64,000 bases of DNA, taken from contig NW_026705227.1 of NCBI RefSeq assembly GCF_029867415.1, forward strand, positions 434,001 to 498,000, read 5' to 3'. This document shows positions 24,961 through 35,802 of this stretch, one piece after another. The notes beneath the pieces are model-generated. The model saw nothing but the letters and a program-made list of their open reading frames with translations, searched no databases and had not been told where the DNA came from. The number at the start of each line of letters is the position of its first letter. Positions within the stretch are counted from its first letter, which is position 1. This stretch comes from Vicia villosa. Its lineage: Eukaryota; Streptophyta; Magnoliopsida; Fabales; Fabaceae. The position numbers and the translations under genes are program-made.

Positions 24961-25682
24961 AAAATTAGAATGATACCCACAATAATAAACTAGTTAAGTT
25001 AGTTTTAGTTCAGTTAACTTGCAAACTAAATGTACCACAACTAACTTGCTTAGGGAGTGTAACTAACTAGAAAAATTCTAGGAGAACAAAACTCATTTAA
25101 GTAACTCAAATTTTGTTATTTATTAAAAAACATCTATGATGAGTTTGTCTTTTTTTCTGTAAAGGAGGGAAAATGATCAAGCTGCATCCACAAAACAACT
25201 TGAAAAATGTTAGAACAACAACAAATAACAAAAGAATACATCAAAACATAAATAGCAAACAACAAGCACAATATTCGTTTATGCAGTTCGACTAAGTGTG
25301 TCTACAACTACAATTACGAAGTAATTGTTGTTTTATACTAATATTTGAATAAATTATGATTTCAATTTACAAGTGATATGTATAACATTACAATTCATAT
25401 CACTAAAATTTTGGCAACAACAGGAACTACATCTACAACATAAATGTGGTTAGTAGAAATATCAGAAGAAATATCACAAGAAATACCAAAAGAAATGTAA
25501 AAATATAAAACAACTTTAATTTCAGCACAAACAGGACATAATTAAGTATCAGTTAAAATATCACAAGTGTCACCAAAATCAGACAGAGAAGGGAAATCAA
25601 TAGAAAGTAAATTAGGATATGGTTTGTCAACAAAATCAGCAAGCCATTCAATTTGGAAAACTGAATGTTCTCCCATGAGGTG

Positions 25683-26500
25683 TTAATCTAGCATCTGATG
25701 GGTTGTTTTGTTGTTGCATATACTGTTGTTATGTAGAAAAAAATTCCATATGATAGGTTTGTTGTTACTTGTAGTGGACAAATCACTGTAATTGTACCCA
25801 TCATAGTTGTTGGATTGAGGATTGTATATATTTGTTGCATATGCTAGAGGAAAATCAACATTTGGGGGATCTTGCAAGGTGGGACATGAATCTGTTGGAT
25901 GCTTAGGAGAAGTGAAAATATCAAAAACCATCGTCCTTTTAGAGTTACCTAGTGCTAAATGTTTTACCAATGAAGTAATCTCATTAAGTTTGTTTTCTAG
26001 ATTTTGGTTGGAAGTAGAAGAAGCTTGAATCTCATTCAATCCTCTTGTCAATAGTGTTGAATTGTTTCTGATCGTAAATTGTTGAGAGTTAATTGAAATA
26101 TTCTCAATCAAGATTTTTCCTCTTCTAGGATCTTATCAACAAGCGCTGCTCCACTAGCAGCATTTAAGATGTTTCTATTCATAGGCATCAGACTCTCACA
26201 TAAATATTGGATGAGTAGTTGTTCACTAATCTAGTATTGAGGACAACTTAACTCTAGTTTTCTCGAATCTCACTCGGTATTCATTCAAAGATTATATGTC
26301 AATCTGTCTAATGTCACATATTTCTTTTTTGATAGAGCGGATCTCAAGGCAGGAAAATATCTCTTTAGGATCACTTTTTTCAAATAAGACAAACTTGTAA
26401 AAGAGTTTGGTTCAAGGTAGTACAACCAATATTTTTCAACATCTCGTAGTGAGAATGGAAAGACTCCTAGGTTGATAGGACTCTAAAACTAGAATTCTTA
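25683..26500 (-). pseudogene. Ty3/gypsy gag relic
   Basis: Minus-strand remains of a gypsy gag. From about 26480 the translation gives FPFSLRDVEKYWLYYLEP, then LKRYFPA and KKEICDIRQ, which match the conserved gypsy capsid block (PFSL..AK.WL, F..KFFP, IRKEI..I.Q). A later frame (26111-25683) has a coiled region, LVKHLALG, and HPTDSCPTLQ, the tail of the knuckle seen in legume gypsy gag. Stops and frameshifts break it. No pol or LTR identified. Confidence 0.7.
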
Positions 26501-26849
26501 AATTAATTAATATTATCAAGAGAGTCTAATGCAACGACGTTAATTTGATCAACAATCACACACTAGTAAAAAATAAGTTGTTAAAAACATTATTTAGGGA
26601 TGCGACATTGGATTTGTATTGAAGAGACTCCTATTTCAATTACCTAAGTTTATAATCAATAAAGTTATGAAGGGTTTTTTTTTTTAATCAAATCTGTCTG
26701 CTCATTGATGTTATTTGTTTGTTATTGTTTTGGTTTTGATGAATTTTCATTTTCATTTTTTTCTGGCGAGGAATGACAGGAGAGAGTGGAGGAGTCGAAC
26801 CAAAATGAGAATAATCAGAACAATTGAGATTTGTAAGCATGTAGTGCAA

Positions 26850-26952
26850 TTGATTTGTCCTATTATTTTCAATATAGTAAAGTTGATTGTCATTTTATTT
26901 TCAATATAGTAAAGTTGATTGTCCTTTTATTTTCAATAGAGTAAAGTGGATT
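26850..26952. repeat. Tandem repeat, 32-33 bp x 3
   Basis: Three units of the form GTC.(T)TTATTTTCAATATAG followed by TAAAGTTGATT. The last unit carries two changes. Confidence 0.8.
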
Positions 26953-26999
26953 ATTGTTTCAAAGCAAAATCGTCAAATTTGCCTTTTATTATTCTAATT

Positions 27000-27660
27000 A
27001 ATTGGTATTCGAAATTTGATAATAATGCTAATAAATAAAATATTTATTTAATAAAAGTTAATATGATCTAATTAATAAAATGAAATTAATAATAGTGCTA
27101 ATAAATAAAATATTTATTTAATCAATACTATATGATCTAATTAATAAAATAAAATCAATAATTGCATATTCAACCATTTGTGTATTAGATAGATTTATTA
27201 CATTCAAATGTTTTATATATAGAATAACGTGATTTACTGGAAATTAATTTCATAATTGTGCTTTTGAAATTTTAATAGCTAAATATTTTTCACTACTGTA
27301 GTGAAAATTATTTTTTTCTCAAATTTTATATTTTTAGTATATTAACTATAAATATGCAATTGTTGTTGACATAAATACATTTATTTTAAATCTAATTTTT
27401 TTTATTTCTACGATATTTACAATTATTACAATTATATTCATTTGTACAAAAATTAATATAAATTATAAATTAAATGTTAAACTTATTATAGTTCAAGTAG
27501 TAATATTTTTATACTCTTAATGTTTTAATATATAAATGCAACCATAATAGATATTATTGTTTCTAATTAAAAAAATTAAAAGTATAGTTTCAAACATAAG
27601 CTAAATGATTTTATATGCAAATATAAAAGTTTAATATGAATTATTATAAAATAATGTAAT
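27000..27660. other. AT-rich, no gene
   Basis: Very AT-rich. Two diverged copies of an AATAATGCTAATAAATAAA block lie at about 27020 and 27095. A perfect 21-nt palindrome, TTTTCACTAC-T-GTAGTGAAAA, lies at 27287-27307. No gene seen. Confidence 0.5.
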
Positions 27661-27673
27661 TTTATTTCTAATA

Positions 27674-27704
27674 TATCCGTGCGGAGCACGGGTGGACAAT
27701 CTAG
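27674..27704 (+). mobile_element. Helitron 3' terminus, plus strand
   Basis: CCGTGC, a 3-nt loop, GCACGG, nine bases, then CTAG at 27701-27704 followed by T. This is a canonical Helitron 3' end. The matching TC 5' end was not located upstream, so the element length is unknown. Confidence 0.6.
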
Positions 27705-28303
27705 TTTATCTAATTAGAGTGATTTTGAATTGAATGGAACTTTTTCCTAATACTTTAAATTCTAGTTAAAACTCTAAAAAAAGCACGAACTATTTATAAA
27801 AAAAACAATAAAATGTAATGTAAAATTCACTAAAAATGATATAATGATTGAATGTCATCGATCGACTATAGAAGTTCATAGGAATAAAAACCATTATGAA
27901 ATAGCCTTTCAAAATAAAGTCTCTAGGATCATTAAAATATGTTATAAGCTTAGGGATAGCAAGATCATATATAGGAATTCACTATACAAATATTATGCAA
28001 ACATTCTATCTCATAGTTACATAACTCAAGTTAGTTAGTTTAGTTCAAGACGGTTATGAGCTCATAGAAAGTTAGTTAAAATCTAAAACTTAATAAACAA
28101 ATTACTTACCTCATTTCATTTTGTACATATACTTTTTGTGTACTAGGAAATTAGTTAAAATTAATAACACAAAAAATTTTAATATTATGAAAAAATATAT
28201 AAAAATGTAAAATAAAGTATTATTTGAGACCCTATAAAAGAGCTTATTTTGGCTCCAAAATAAACCAATCATTAATCGCTTCTCCTTTCTTCACATTCTT
28301 CCG
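27705..28303. other. Upstream region of the carrier gene
   Basis: AT-rich, no gene. Serves as the 5' flank of the mitochondrial carrier gene. Confidence 0.5.
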
Positions 28304-28311
28304 TATAAATA
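28304..28311 (+). promoter_or_regulatory. TATA box of the carrier gene
   Basis: TATAAATA lies about 120 bp upstream of the start codon. It is followed by a CT-rich leader that includes a (CT)n stretch just before the ATG, typical of plant core promoters. Confidence 0.5.
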
Positions 28312-28429
28312 AGTGCTTTTTTCTCATTTCTTCTTATTCTTCAAAATTTTCTCTTTCACTCTTCTTAGTGTAACAAGAATTTCATAAACCGTTTTCTGCT
28401 AAAAATCTCAACTCTCTCTCTCTTCTCCA

Positions 28430-30949
28430 ATGGCTGCTCCTGAGATTAGCTGGAATAGGTATTTTGCTTCTTCCTTTCTTCATTTCCAATTTTTCTTTTC
28501 TTTCTTTCTTTCAATCTTTCTATCCAATTTTCATCAACTGTTAGATGATTAAAGATTTTCTACGTGTCAAAGAAACGGAAGCAAAAAAAGTAGTAATTAG
28601 TAGTAACAATCAATCACTGCTTTATGATGCTTATGAGCTGAAAATGTAGTAGTAATGAATAAAGTTTTGATTTTTTTGGTCATTAAGATGTATTTTTTTT
28701 CAAGATTTATTCAAGATTCTTGGTTGAATGGTCATTATGTGCAACTGTAATTATGGCGGAAAAATTCGATTGTGTTTTCGTCTCGGCTCGAGTAGTTTAA
28801 ACTAGTCGAACGATGTCCCCGAATGTATTTATGGTTCGGTGTTCAATTCGGCTTTTCGTTATGTATTCTTTTATGTTCAAATCTTGTATGAAAGCTAGAA
28901 ATTGGTGAAGCTTCTTATCCTTATTGAGTTTGGTTGTTTGTTTCTGTAGGCTAGATGTAATGAAATTCTATGCAGGGGGGGCTGGACTATTTTCTGGTAT
29001 TACTGTGTTACTCTACCCTATCTCTGTTGTGAAGACTAGGATGCAGGTTGCTACAAAGGATACTGCAGAGAGAACTGCATCTTCTGTTGTCAAAGGATTG
29101 CTTAAGAAAGACGGCGTCCGTGGTTTGTATAAAGGGTTTGCGACGGTCATTACTGGAACAATACCTGCCAGAATGGTATTTCTCACTTTCTTAGAGACCA
29201 TTAAGGAAGCTTCCTTCAAGATGGTTAAACCGTTTGAACTATCTGAAACTAGTCAGGCTGCCATAGCGAATGGCATTGCAGGCATGACATCGTCAATTGT
29301 GTCACAAGCTGTGTATACTCCAATTGATGTGGTACTATTCTCTTCTCTCATCTTCTTCCTTATCAAAATGTTATAGCATTCACTGATTCTTAATTGCTTA
29401 TTACCTTCAGATTAGCCAAAAGTTGATGGTGCAAGGGTACTCGGGCCATGCCCAGTATAGCGGTGGTTTGGATGTTGCTCGAAAGTTAATAAGGTCCGAG
29501 GGCTTCAGGGGACTATACAGAGGGTTTACTCTATCTGTTATGACTTATTCACCATCTAGCGCTGTATGGTGGGCAACTTACGGGTCGAGTCAACGCTTCT
29601 TATGGAGGTCACTTTTGTATTACCTTTTTCTTTAGTTTTATGTGTTTTATCAATTATCAAATGATTAGGAAAACAATACCTGTAACCTGGCATAATTTTC
29701 TTTTACCTGTTACCTAAATTTAGACACTTAGGTTATCATACCATTAGTAGCATTTGTATATTGACAGAGCATGTATAACTTTGTACTCCATTAACCACTA
29801 TGGTTTATCAAGTAATTTGCATGATAATGATATTCAGGTTATATGTAAATTGTATTATGAATGATATATGTAAATCTCATTATAGCATAGTTCCAAAACA
29901 GCCAAAAATCTGATACAGGTTTTGAAGTTTAGCCTGACCAGATCATGTTATGTATTATTATTCATCCTCAAAGGATATAGTTATACTGTTTTGAAATTCA
30001 TTCATGAATTTGTATCTGTGTTGAACTGAGGAAAGTTGGGGGAAAAAAAGAGAAAACTTATCAAGAGCTTGAACCAGTTTTCCCTGAGTTGAATCTTTTT
30101 AAATGGTTGATTTTATCATTAACAGAGCAATAAAATTTCACTTCACCACATGCATACAAAGATTTTATTTCAGCAGAATTAGGCAAACCATCAATATTGA
30201 GGAAAATAATCATCTGCCCCGGTTGCTTTGACAGATTCTTGGAAGATGATGTCAAATCAGAGGAAGCTACTCCTAGTATGCCAAAGATTATTTTAGTTCA
30301 GGCAGGAGGGGGTGTCATTGCTGGTGCTACTGCATCGTGCATTACAACTCCTCTGGATACAATCAAGACACGGCTACAGGTATTCATTGCCTTGTTGACA
30401 ATGTTTCTATCTCTTGCAATTAGTGATGACAATGTAATCGTTGAATCCAAGTGCCATGTTATCTGTTTTGCGCCTTTTCTTCATTCTGAAAAATGATTTA
30501 TTTGATACCTATTTTCTCTGTAGCCTTAGATTATCATGAATGCAAAGACAGCAAAACATGTAGTGCCTTAGATATTTATTTTAGCGCATCAACCGATTCC
30601 TGATTTTTTTTCTGACTAAATGGCTTGCGCCGCAGGTGGTAGGACATGGAAAGAAAATCTCTATTAAACAAGTTGTTAAGGAATTGATCAGTGAGGATGG
30701 TTGGAAAGGTGTATATAGAGGATTTTGTCCAAGATTGTTCAGCACATCAGCATGGGGAACTTCAATGGTATTGGCTTATGAATATCTGAGTAAGAACTCT
30801 TGTTCTCTGATTAGATACTGTCTGTTCATAAACTTGTTTGCTTATTATGATTTTATCTGTAAATATTTGTAGCTCATTTTTAACAGTATTTCATTGTCAT
30901 TCACTCAGAGCGCCTATGCGTAAAAGATAAAGAAGCAGCTGGTCAGTAA
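28430..30949 (+). CDS. Mitochondrial carrier, SLC25A44-like
   Basis: Six-helix solute carrier of the mitochondrial inner membrane. Exons: 28430-28458, 28950-29331, 29411-29607, 30235-30379, 30636-30789, 30909-30949, all GT-AG and in phase, giving 315 aa. The three repeats of the family are present. Signature 1 is PISVVK (32-37), with Ser in place of the acidic residue. Signature 2 is PIDVIS (134-139), lacking the final basic residue. Signature 3 is PLDTIK (242-247), canonical. Repeat-end blocks are DGVRGLYKGF, EGFRGLYRGF and DGWKGVYRGF. The sequence resembles plant At5g15640-type carriers annotated as SLC25 member 44-like; the substrate is not evident. Intron 3 is the longest. The ATG at 28430 gives the short N-terminus usual for this group. 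Confidence 0.93.
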
Positions 30950-32001
30950 TCTGGAAATCTTTCAACTGATATGGTCCCAAAAAGTGATTAATTGAGTTCC
31001 TTTTGTGGGATAGTAAACATGGATTAGCTGATAGAATCTGCTGCTTAAATTTAAGCAGGCAGCCATTATAACTGATTTTTCAGGAAATACTCATTGGATT
31101 GATAGATATGGAAATTTTCCTACTATAGGAAAATATTATTTTCATTTTTTTTTTAGACAATTACATTGGATTAGGTGTATTCTTTTCTAACATTGATATG
31201 GATAATGTACAGTGGAAGGAATGAGACTATACATACGTATATAAAAAAAAGTTACACATGTTTGTTTTTGGTTCTACTTTCCCTCTAATTTCTTATCTGT
31301 AACCAAATAGACGAATGTGAGTTTTTTTAATGATACAGGGAAAAATAATTTTGCTAAGTAGGAGATATTGTGATCTATACTGGGTTTTATAGTATCTATA
31401 ATTTATTTTATAAATATTACATGTACAAAAAACAATTTGTTAGAAGAGCAGCATGTGAAAAGAATGCCAAAATAGGGAGTTGATTTCTTAAATTATAAAA
31501 TAATAGTAAAAAAAGTTATAAATAATAATTTGATTTGATTGAACAATGGCAAAGTGAATTAAGCCTGAAAGGCAATGTGGATTTCACACTTTGAAAAAAA
31601 CCATAGTCATGCTCAGAAGAAGAAAAAATTAGGAATCAATTAGTGTTTGATTGAGTTGAAAAACAACAATATTGATATATTATTAGATTTCAAAAGTTAA
31701 AAACACTTGGACGTATAGCATACTTTCATACAAATCTTTTCATTGTAACTCAAGGAAGATGCTCATATCTATTTTTGTTACTTTTTGATTGACACAATAA
31801 TAATAAAATTCAAAATTTGTATTCCATACAAACCAAATTCACCCAAAATCTAGTAATAAATATGGGAAACACAAACTACAAAGAAATCGGTATTCCTACA
31901 ATGTAATTTCTGCAAAAATGACATACTCAAATATCCTTAATCATTCCTTGGCAACGTTTTCATCAGTCACTGTCAATAATGACATACTCAAATATCCTTG
32001 A
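30950..32001. other. Convergent intergenic region
   Basis: Lies between the ends of the carrier gene (+) and the DUF2039 gene (-). AT-rich, holding both 3' UTRs. A CATACTCAAATATCC block is duplicated at 31923 and 31983. No gene seen. Confidence 0.55.
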
Positions 32002-34447
32002 TCATTCCTTCTTGGCATTCATTTGATCATGAATGTTCTCATCTTTGTCAGTGTCATCCTCGTCACCATCTTCATTCGCACTATCATTATCATCTTCATC
32101 ATCATTAACTTCCTCCTCACTTTCATCATTATTATCATCTTTGCTATCACAAATTTTACCATCATCATGTTTCCCGACGACTCCATTCTTTTTGGCATAA
32201 TCTTCCAGGGATGAATTTGGAAATAATTGTCCTACTTTGTTATCATTTGTATCTGCCAGAGTTTCTTTTGAACTCTTAGATTTGCCTTTGTTGTTCATCT
32301 GATAGTAAAAGTAGAAAGAATGATCAGAAACACATGTTTAGCGTACAGAACATTATGGCAAACATGGTATGAACAATATATGTATTGCCTTTTTGGCCTA
32401 CCCTTAGAATATCATATAAACTCAAAAGCAAATGATGTGATGCCATGTATAGGCATCAACAACAGTTGAAAGGGCACTACAGTTATTCATATCAAGTTGG
32501 GTGGAATGATTTTCAAGTAACAAATCAATAGTCATGTTTTATTTCAAGATTTGTCATGATTAGATTGAAAAAGTTAGGAGAGAAGAGAGACTGGATATGC
32601 TGTAAAGAAACAAATTGCGTTGATATTAGTATCTTACAGCACGCAATAGGGATCTCCTTTCTCTCTCGCTAGCGTTCTTAATGGCCTGCAACCAAAATAT
32701 CAGTATTATTTCGAGTTTCTACTATGCAGAGATGAACAAGTCTTACATTCAAAAGAAAGGCAACGAAAAGAAGTGGAAAAAGTGGGTGGGAAACAAAAAG
32801 AAACCTCCTCAAGCATCTTTTGCTCAGCCTCAACTTCTGTAGAGTCCCTACAAGAAACAAAAATTCATATCAACCAAGATTCATCTTTTCAAAAGTTTCA
32901 TACCATATCAAAAATGATTTATCATTTCCTTTGTCGAGTGTTTGGGTCAGGAAATGCTAGCTCTTGTTCATTATTTTGCAGAATAAAACATAATCTTACA
33001 AACAAACTGAATTGGTGAATCTTTCATCAAATGTGAAAGAACAGTGATTATTAAAAATAAAATGTGAAGGTCTCTGCAGTTGCGCGCAGAGAATACCCAG
33101 TTTATACCAACAAAAAAACAACGTGAAAGACAACCTTCCAACTATACGCTCCACACGGCAACAACATTTTGCGCAAACACGATGTTCCTTAGCACAAGCT
33201 ACATTAACATAAAAGCCAGTCAGTAAAGAACACATAATCACAAAGGAAATTCAACTTTCAGTTTTTTACTAATTTCATCTAGGCTAAACACTCTTGAGTT
33301 TAATAACTACTCACTCACATACCTTCAACCCTAAACAAAATTTGCCTAGAGGTCCAATCATATTTCACCATCTTACAACACCATTGCTTTTATTGTTCCA
33401 AATCTTTCGGTTTACATTCTGTTTTTTATGTATCTCCTTGAATCACTTTTCACACATTCACAAGCTCCAACTAATTGAACTCACGCCTTATTTCTCTTTC
33501 CACCTCCACATTTCCAAAAATCAATTATTTTCTTTCATATCACACTAATACTAATAGGCTGTTTGTTTCCACAGCGGTTTGAAGGTCAAACTCATACCTA
33601 AGTGGAAGCAACAGTTTTTAGCTTCTGTAAATCAGTCAAAATTGCATTTGGAAGCGATTTGAGTTGTGCAAAAGCTAAATCAAATGTAAACTAATTCTGC
33701 AGATATTTCCCAAAAGCACTTTTCACAAACACATAAAACTCACAAACTCCAACTAATTGAATTCATACCCTTCTTTCTTTCCAACTCCACACTCTTAAAA
33801 ATTCAATCTATTTTCCATACTCAACTAATAATTTAGCAAATAACAATTAAGCAAAGCCCCAAACTAATAAGAAAAATTAAACAAATTAAGTGTAAATAAA
33901 TAATATCACTAACCAAAACATAAATTATGGTAAGCTTGACGAACAGCGCGCTTTGAACATCTTTGACTGCAAGAAACCAAACAACAAAAAAGACAACTTA
34001 ATTAACTAATCAATGAATCAACAAAATGCCAAAAAAATATAAATAATAGAAAAAATTGAGTTTATTAATGTAAATATAACAAAAAGAAGAAGAAAAAAAA
34101 ACAATATAGTACCATTTAGCAGGTTCATGAAGAGGCTTGTACTTTCCATAACGCCGTTTCCAATCAATTTGTTCCTTACAGCGAGGGCACACTCCAGTTA
34201 TCTCAGATAAAGGTCTAAATCGTCCTCCAACTTCCTGTATTGTAGGTGAGTTATTATATATAAATATGTGTGTATACATATTTAAAACATTATATTAGAA
34301 TGAAAAAAAAAAAGAGTAACTTCGGAAGAAGAAGAATAAGAAAAAGAAAGAGTTAGATACAGTTTCATTGATCTTGACACCAGCATTAGGTTTCCAAGCA
34401 ATCTTGTTCTGATGTTTGGGGGGACCAGTTTTCTTTCCGGTGCTCAT
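32002..34447 (-). CDS. DUF2039 (C9orf85-type) zinc-binding protein
   Basis: Conserved eukaryotic protein of unknown function. Minus-strand coding exons: 34447-34361, 34234-34113, 33966-33914, 33198-33135, 32847-32805, 32685-32638, 32298-32002, all GT-AG and in phase, giving 237 aa. The N-terminus MSTGKKTGPPKHQNKIAW is the family's PPKHQN start. Four CxxC pairs follow at about 45/48, 70/73, 86/89 and 96/99, which probably bind zinc. The tail from about residue 180 is a long Asp/Glu-rich run ending NAKKE. A 5' UTR exon with donor at 35102 probably precedes the start codon. Exon 5 (43 nt) and exon 6 (48 nt) are small and rest on splice sites and phase, so they are slightly less sure. The acidic tail suggests binding to basic partners, but that is inference. 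Confidence 0.88.
33445..33835. repeat. Direct duplication in intron 3 of DUF2039 gene
   Basis: Two diverged copies of about 100 bp, at roughly 33445-33550 and 33715-33835, share CACAAGCTCCAACTAATTGA-like and TTCTTTCCA-CTCCAC blocks. Between them is GGCTGTTTGTTTCCACAGCG, which looks like one end of a hAT-type repeat. Confidence 0.55.
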
Positions 34448-35102
34448 CTTCGCCGATTCCCTTCCACGTATCTACGACTCTGGATCAATGAATGTGAATT
34501 ATTATCTAACTTTTATAGCATCAATCCCCATAATTTGGTATCGCAGTTACTAACCTCTCAATTTTTAAAATCACTTTTGAAAAAGCATAAACCTCCACAG
34601 CTAAAATCAAGCACATATTACATACACATCGACATGCATACTAAATCAATCCTTGAAACACCTTAAAGGCAAACCTACTCATATGAAATCATGAATTCTC
34701 AACAAATAATATATATGCAAGTATGTCAATATCATTAGAAACATGTTCAGCTCAAAACCAACACAACCAAACTCACTGACATTTCAACAAACACCTTGTT
34801 TGCAAAATCAAAGCATATACCAGAAGAATAACTAGCTCTAGACACATCAATCAAGAGAAACAAACAAGTGAAGCAGAACAATCAGTTGCACGTGAAAAAT
34901 ATGCACTCCCCATGCAATACCCAAAATTTTGGATTCAACCAAAACCCTATAAATGAAATTTTTACCAATAAAATTAACAAAAACACAAACAATAATGGAA
35001 TCTATAACTGTCCATAGACCATAAAAAATAAAAATAGTTACGATAACAAGAATTCAGAAATGAGTAGGAATTAAAAAAAGAAAGAGAGTCTATGTGGCTT
35101 AC

Positions 35103-35180
35103 CTCACACAGGAAGCGAAAGGAAGAGGGAGAGAGATCGAGAAAGATGCAGCAGTGCTGCTGATTTTGGCGGAGCTGAAT
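35103..35180 (-). promoter_or_regulatory. Probable 5' UTR exon of the DUF2039 gene
   Basis: On the minus strand a CT-rich leader (CTCGATCTCTCTCCCTCTTC) ends in a GAG|GTAAGC donor at 35103/35102. A likely acceptor (CCAG) lies near 34483, some 35 nt before the start codon. It would be a leader intron of about 620 bp. The upper limit is a guess. Confidence 0.5.
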
Positions 35181-35567
35181 GACGGCGAATCGGCTTGAGT
35201 GTGTGACACTAGATTTTCCTTTGGTTGGGGTTTTCCCCTTTCTAGAAGGTATTTTTTTTAAAAATAAAGTTAATTTAATTTAGGGTTAATTAAGTTTCTA
35301 GTCCCTATAAATTAGTCACCCTGCAAAAATAGTCCATATTAAAATTTTCTTCAAACTTTAGTCCCTAAAACATCAGATGTTAGCAAATTTCATCCTGGCT
35401 GTTAAATTTCATTAACAGTGAATGACATGGCATGTATGACATGGAGATAATTTTTAATCTTATTGCCAGTTTGGAAATATTTGAAACATAAGGAGATTGT
35501 GTTCAGAGATTGTTACATTTCCATTTCCCCCCAAATCAAAAACCCTAGTTGCGCATGGAGAAGAGTT

Positions 35568-35662
35568 GTTCGTGGTGGTCCCAAGTTCGTGAGCTCCATT
35601 CTTTATTGTTCGTGGTGGTCCCAAGTTCGTGAGCTGCAAAATATTGTTCGTGGTGGTCCCAT
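35568..35662 (+). repeat. Tandem repeat, 38-40 bp x 2.5
   Basis: GTTCGTGGTGGTCCCA repeats at 35568, 35608 and 35646, the first two continuing AGTTCGTGAGCT. It lies in the leader of the MULE transposase gene. Confidence 0.9.
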
Positions 35663-35802
35663 TTAGCATCGCTTTCTTCAATCTTCTTGTGGTCCCAGGT
35701 AAATCCCTTTATCTCAATATAGTATGTTAGGGTTTCATCTTTACTGCTATAGTGAAACCGAAAACCGTTGTAGATGTTTGTTAACCTAGGTTTTATTTTT
35801 AA

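Noticed and set aside
26570..26640. CACTAGTAAAAAATAAG as a CACTA element end
   Set aside because: No inverted partner end or 3-bp duplication was found nearby.
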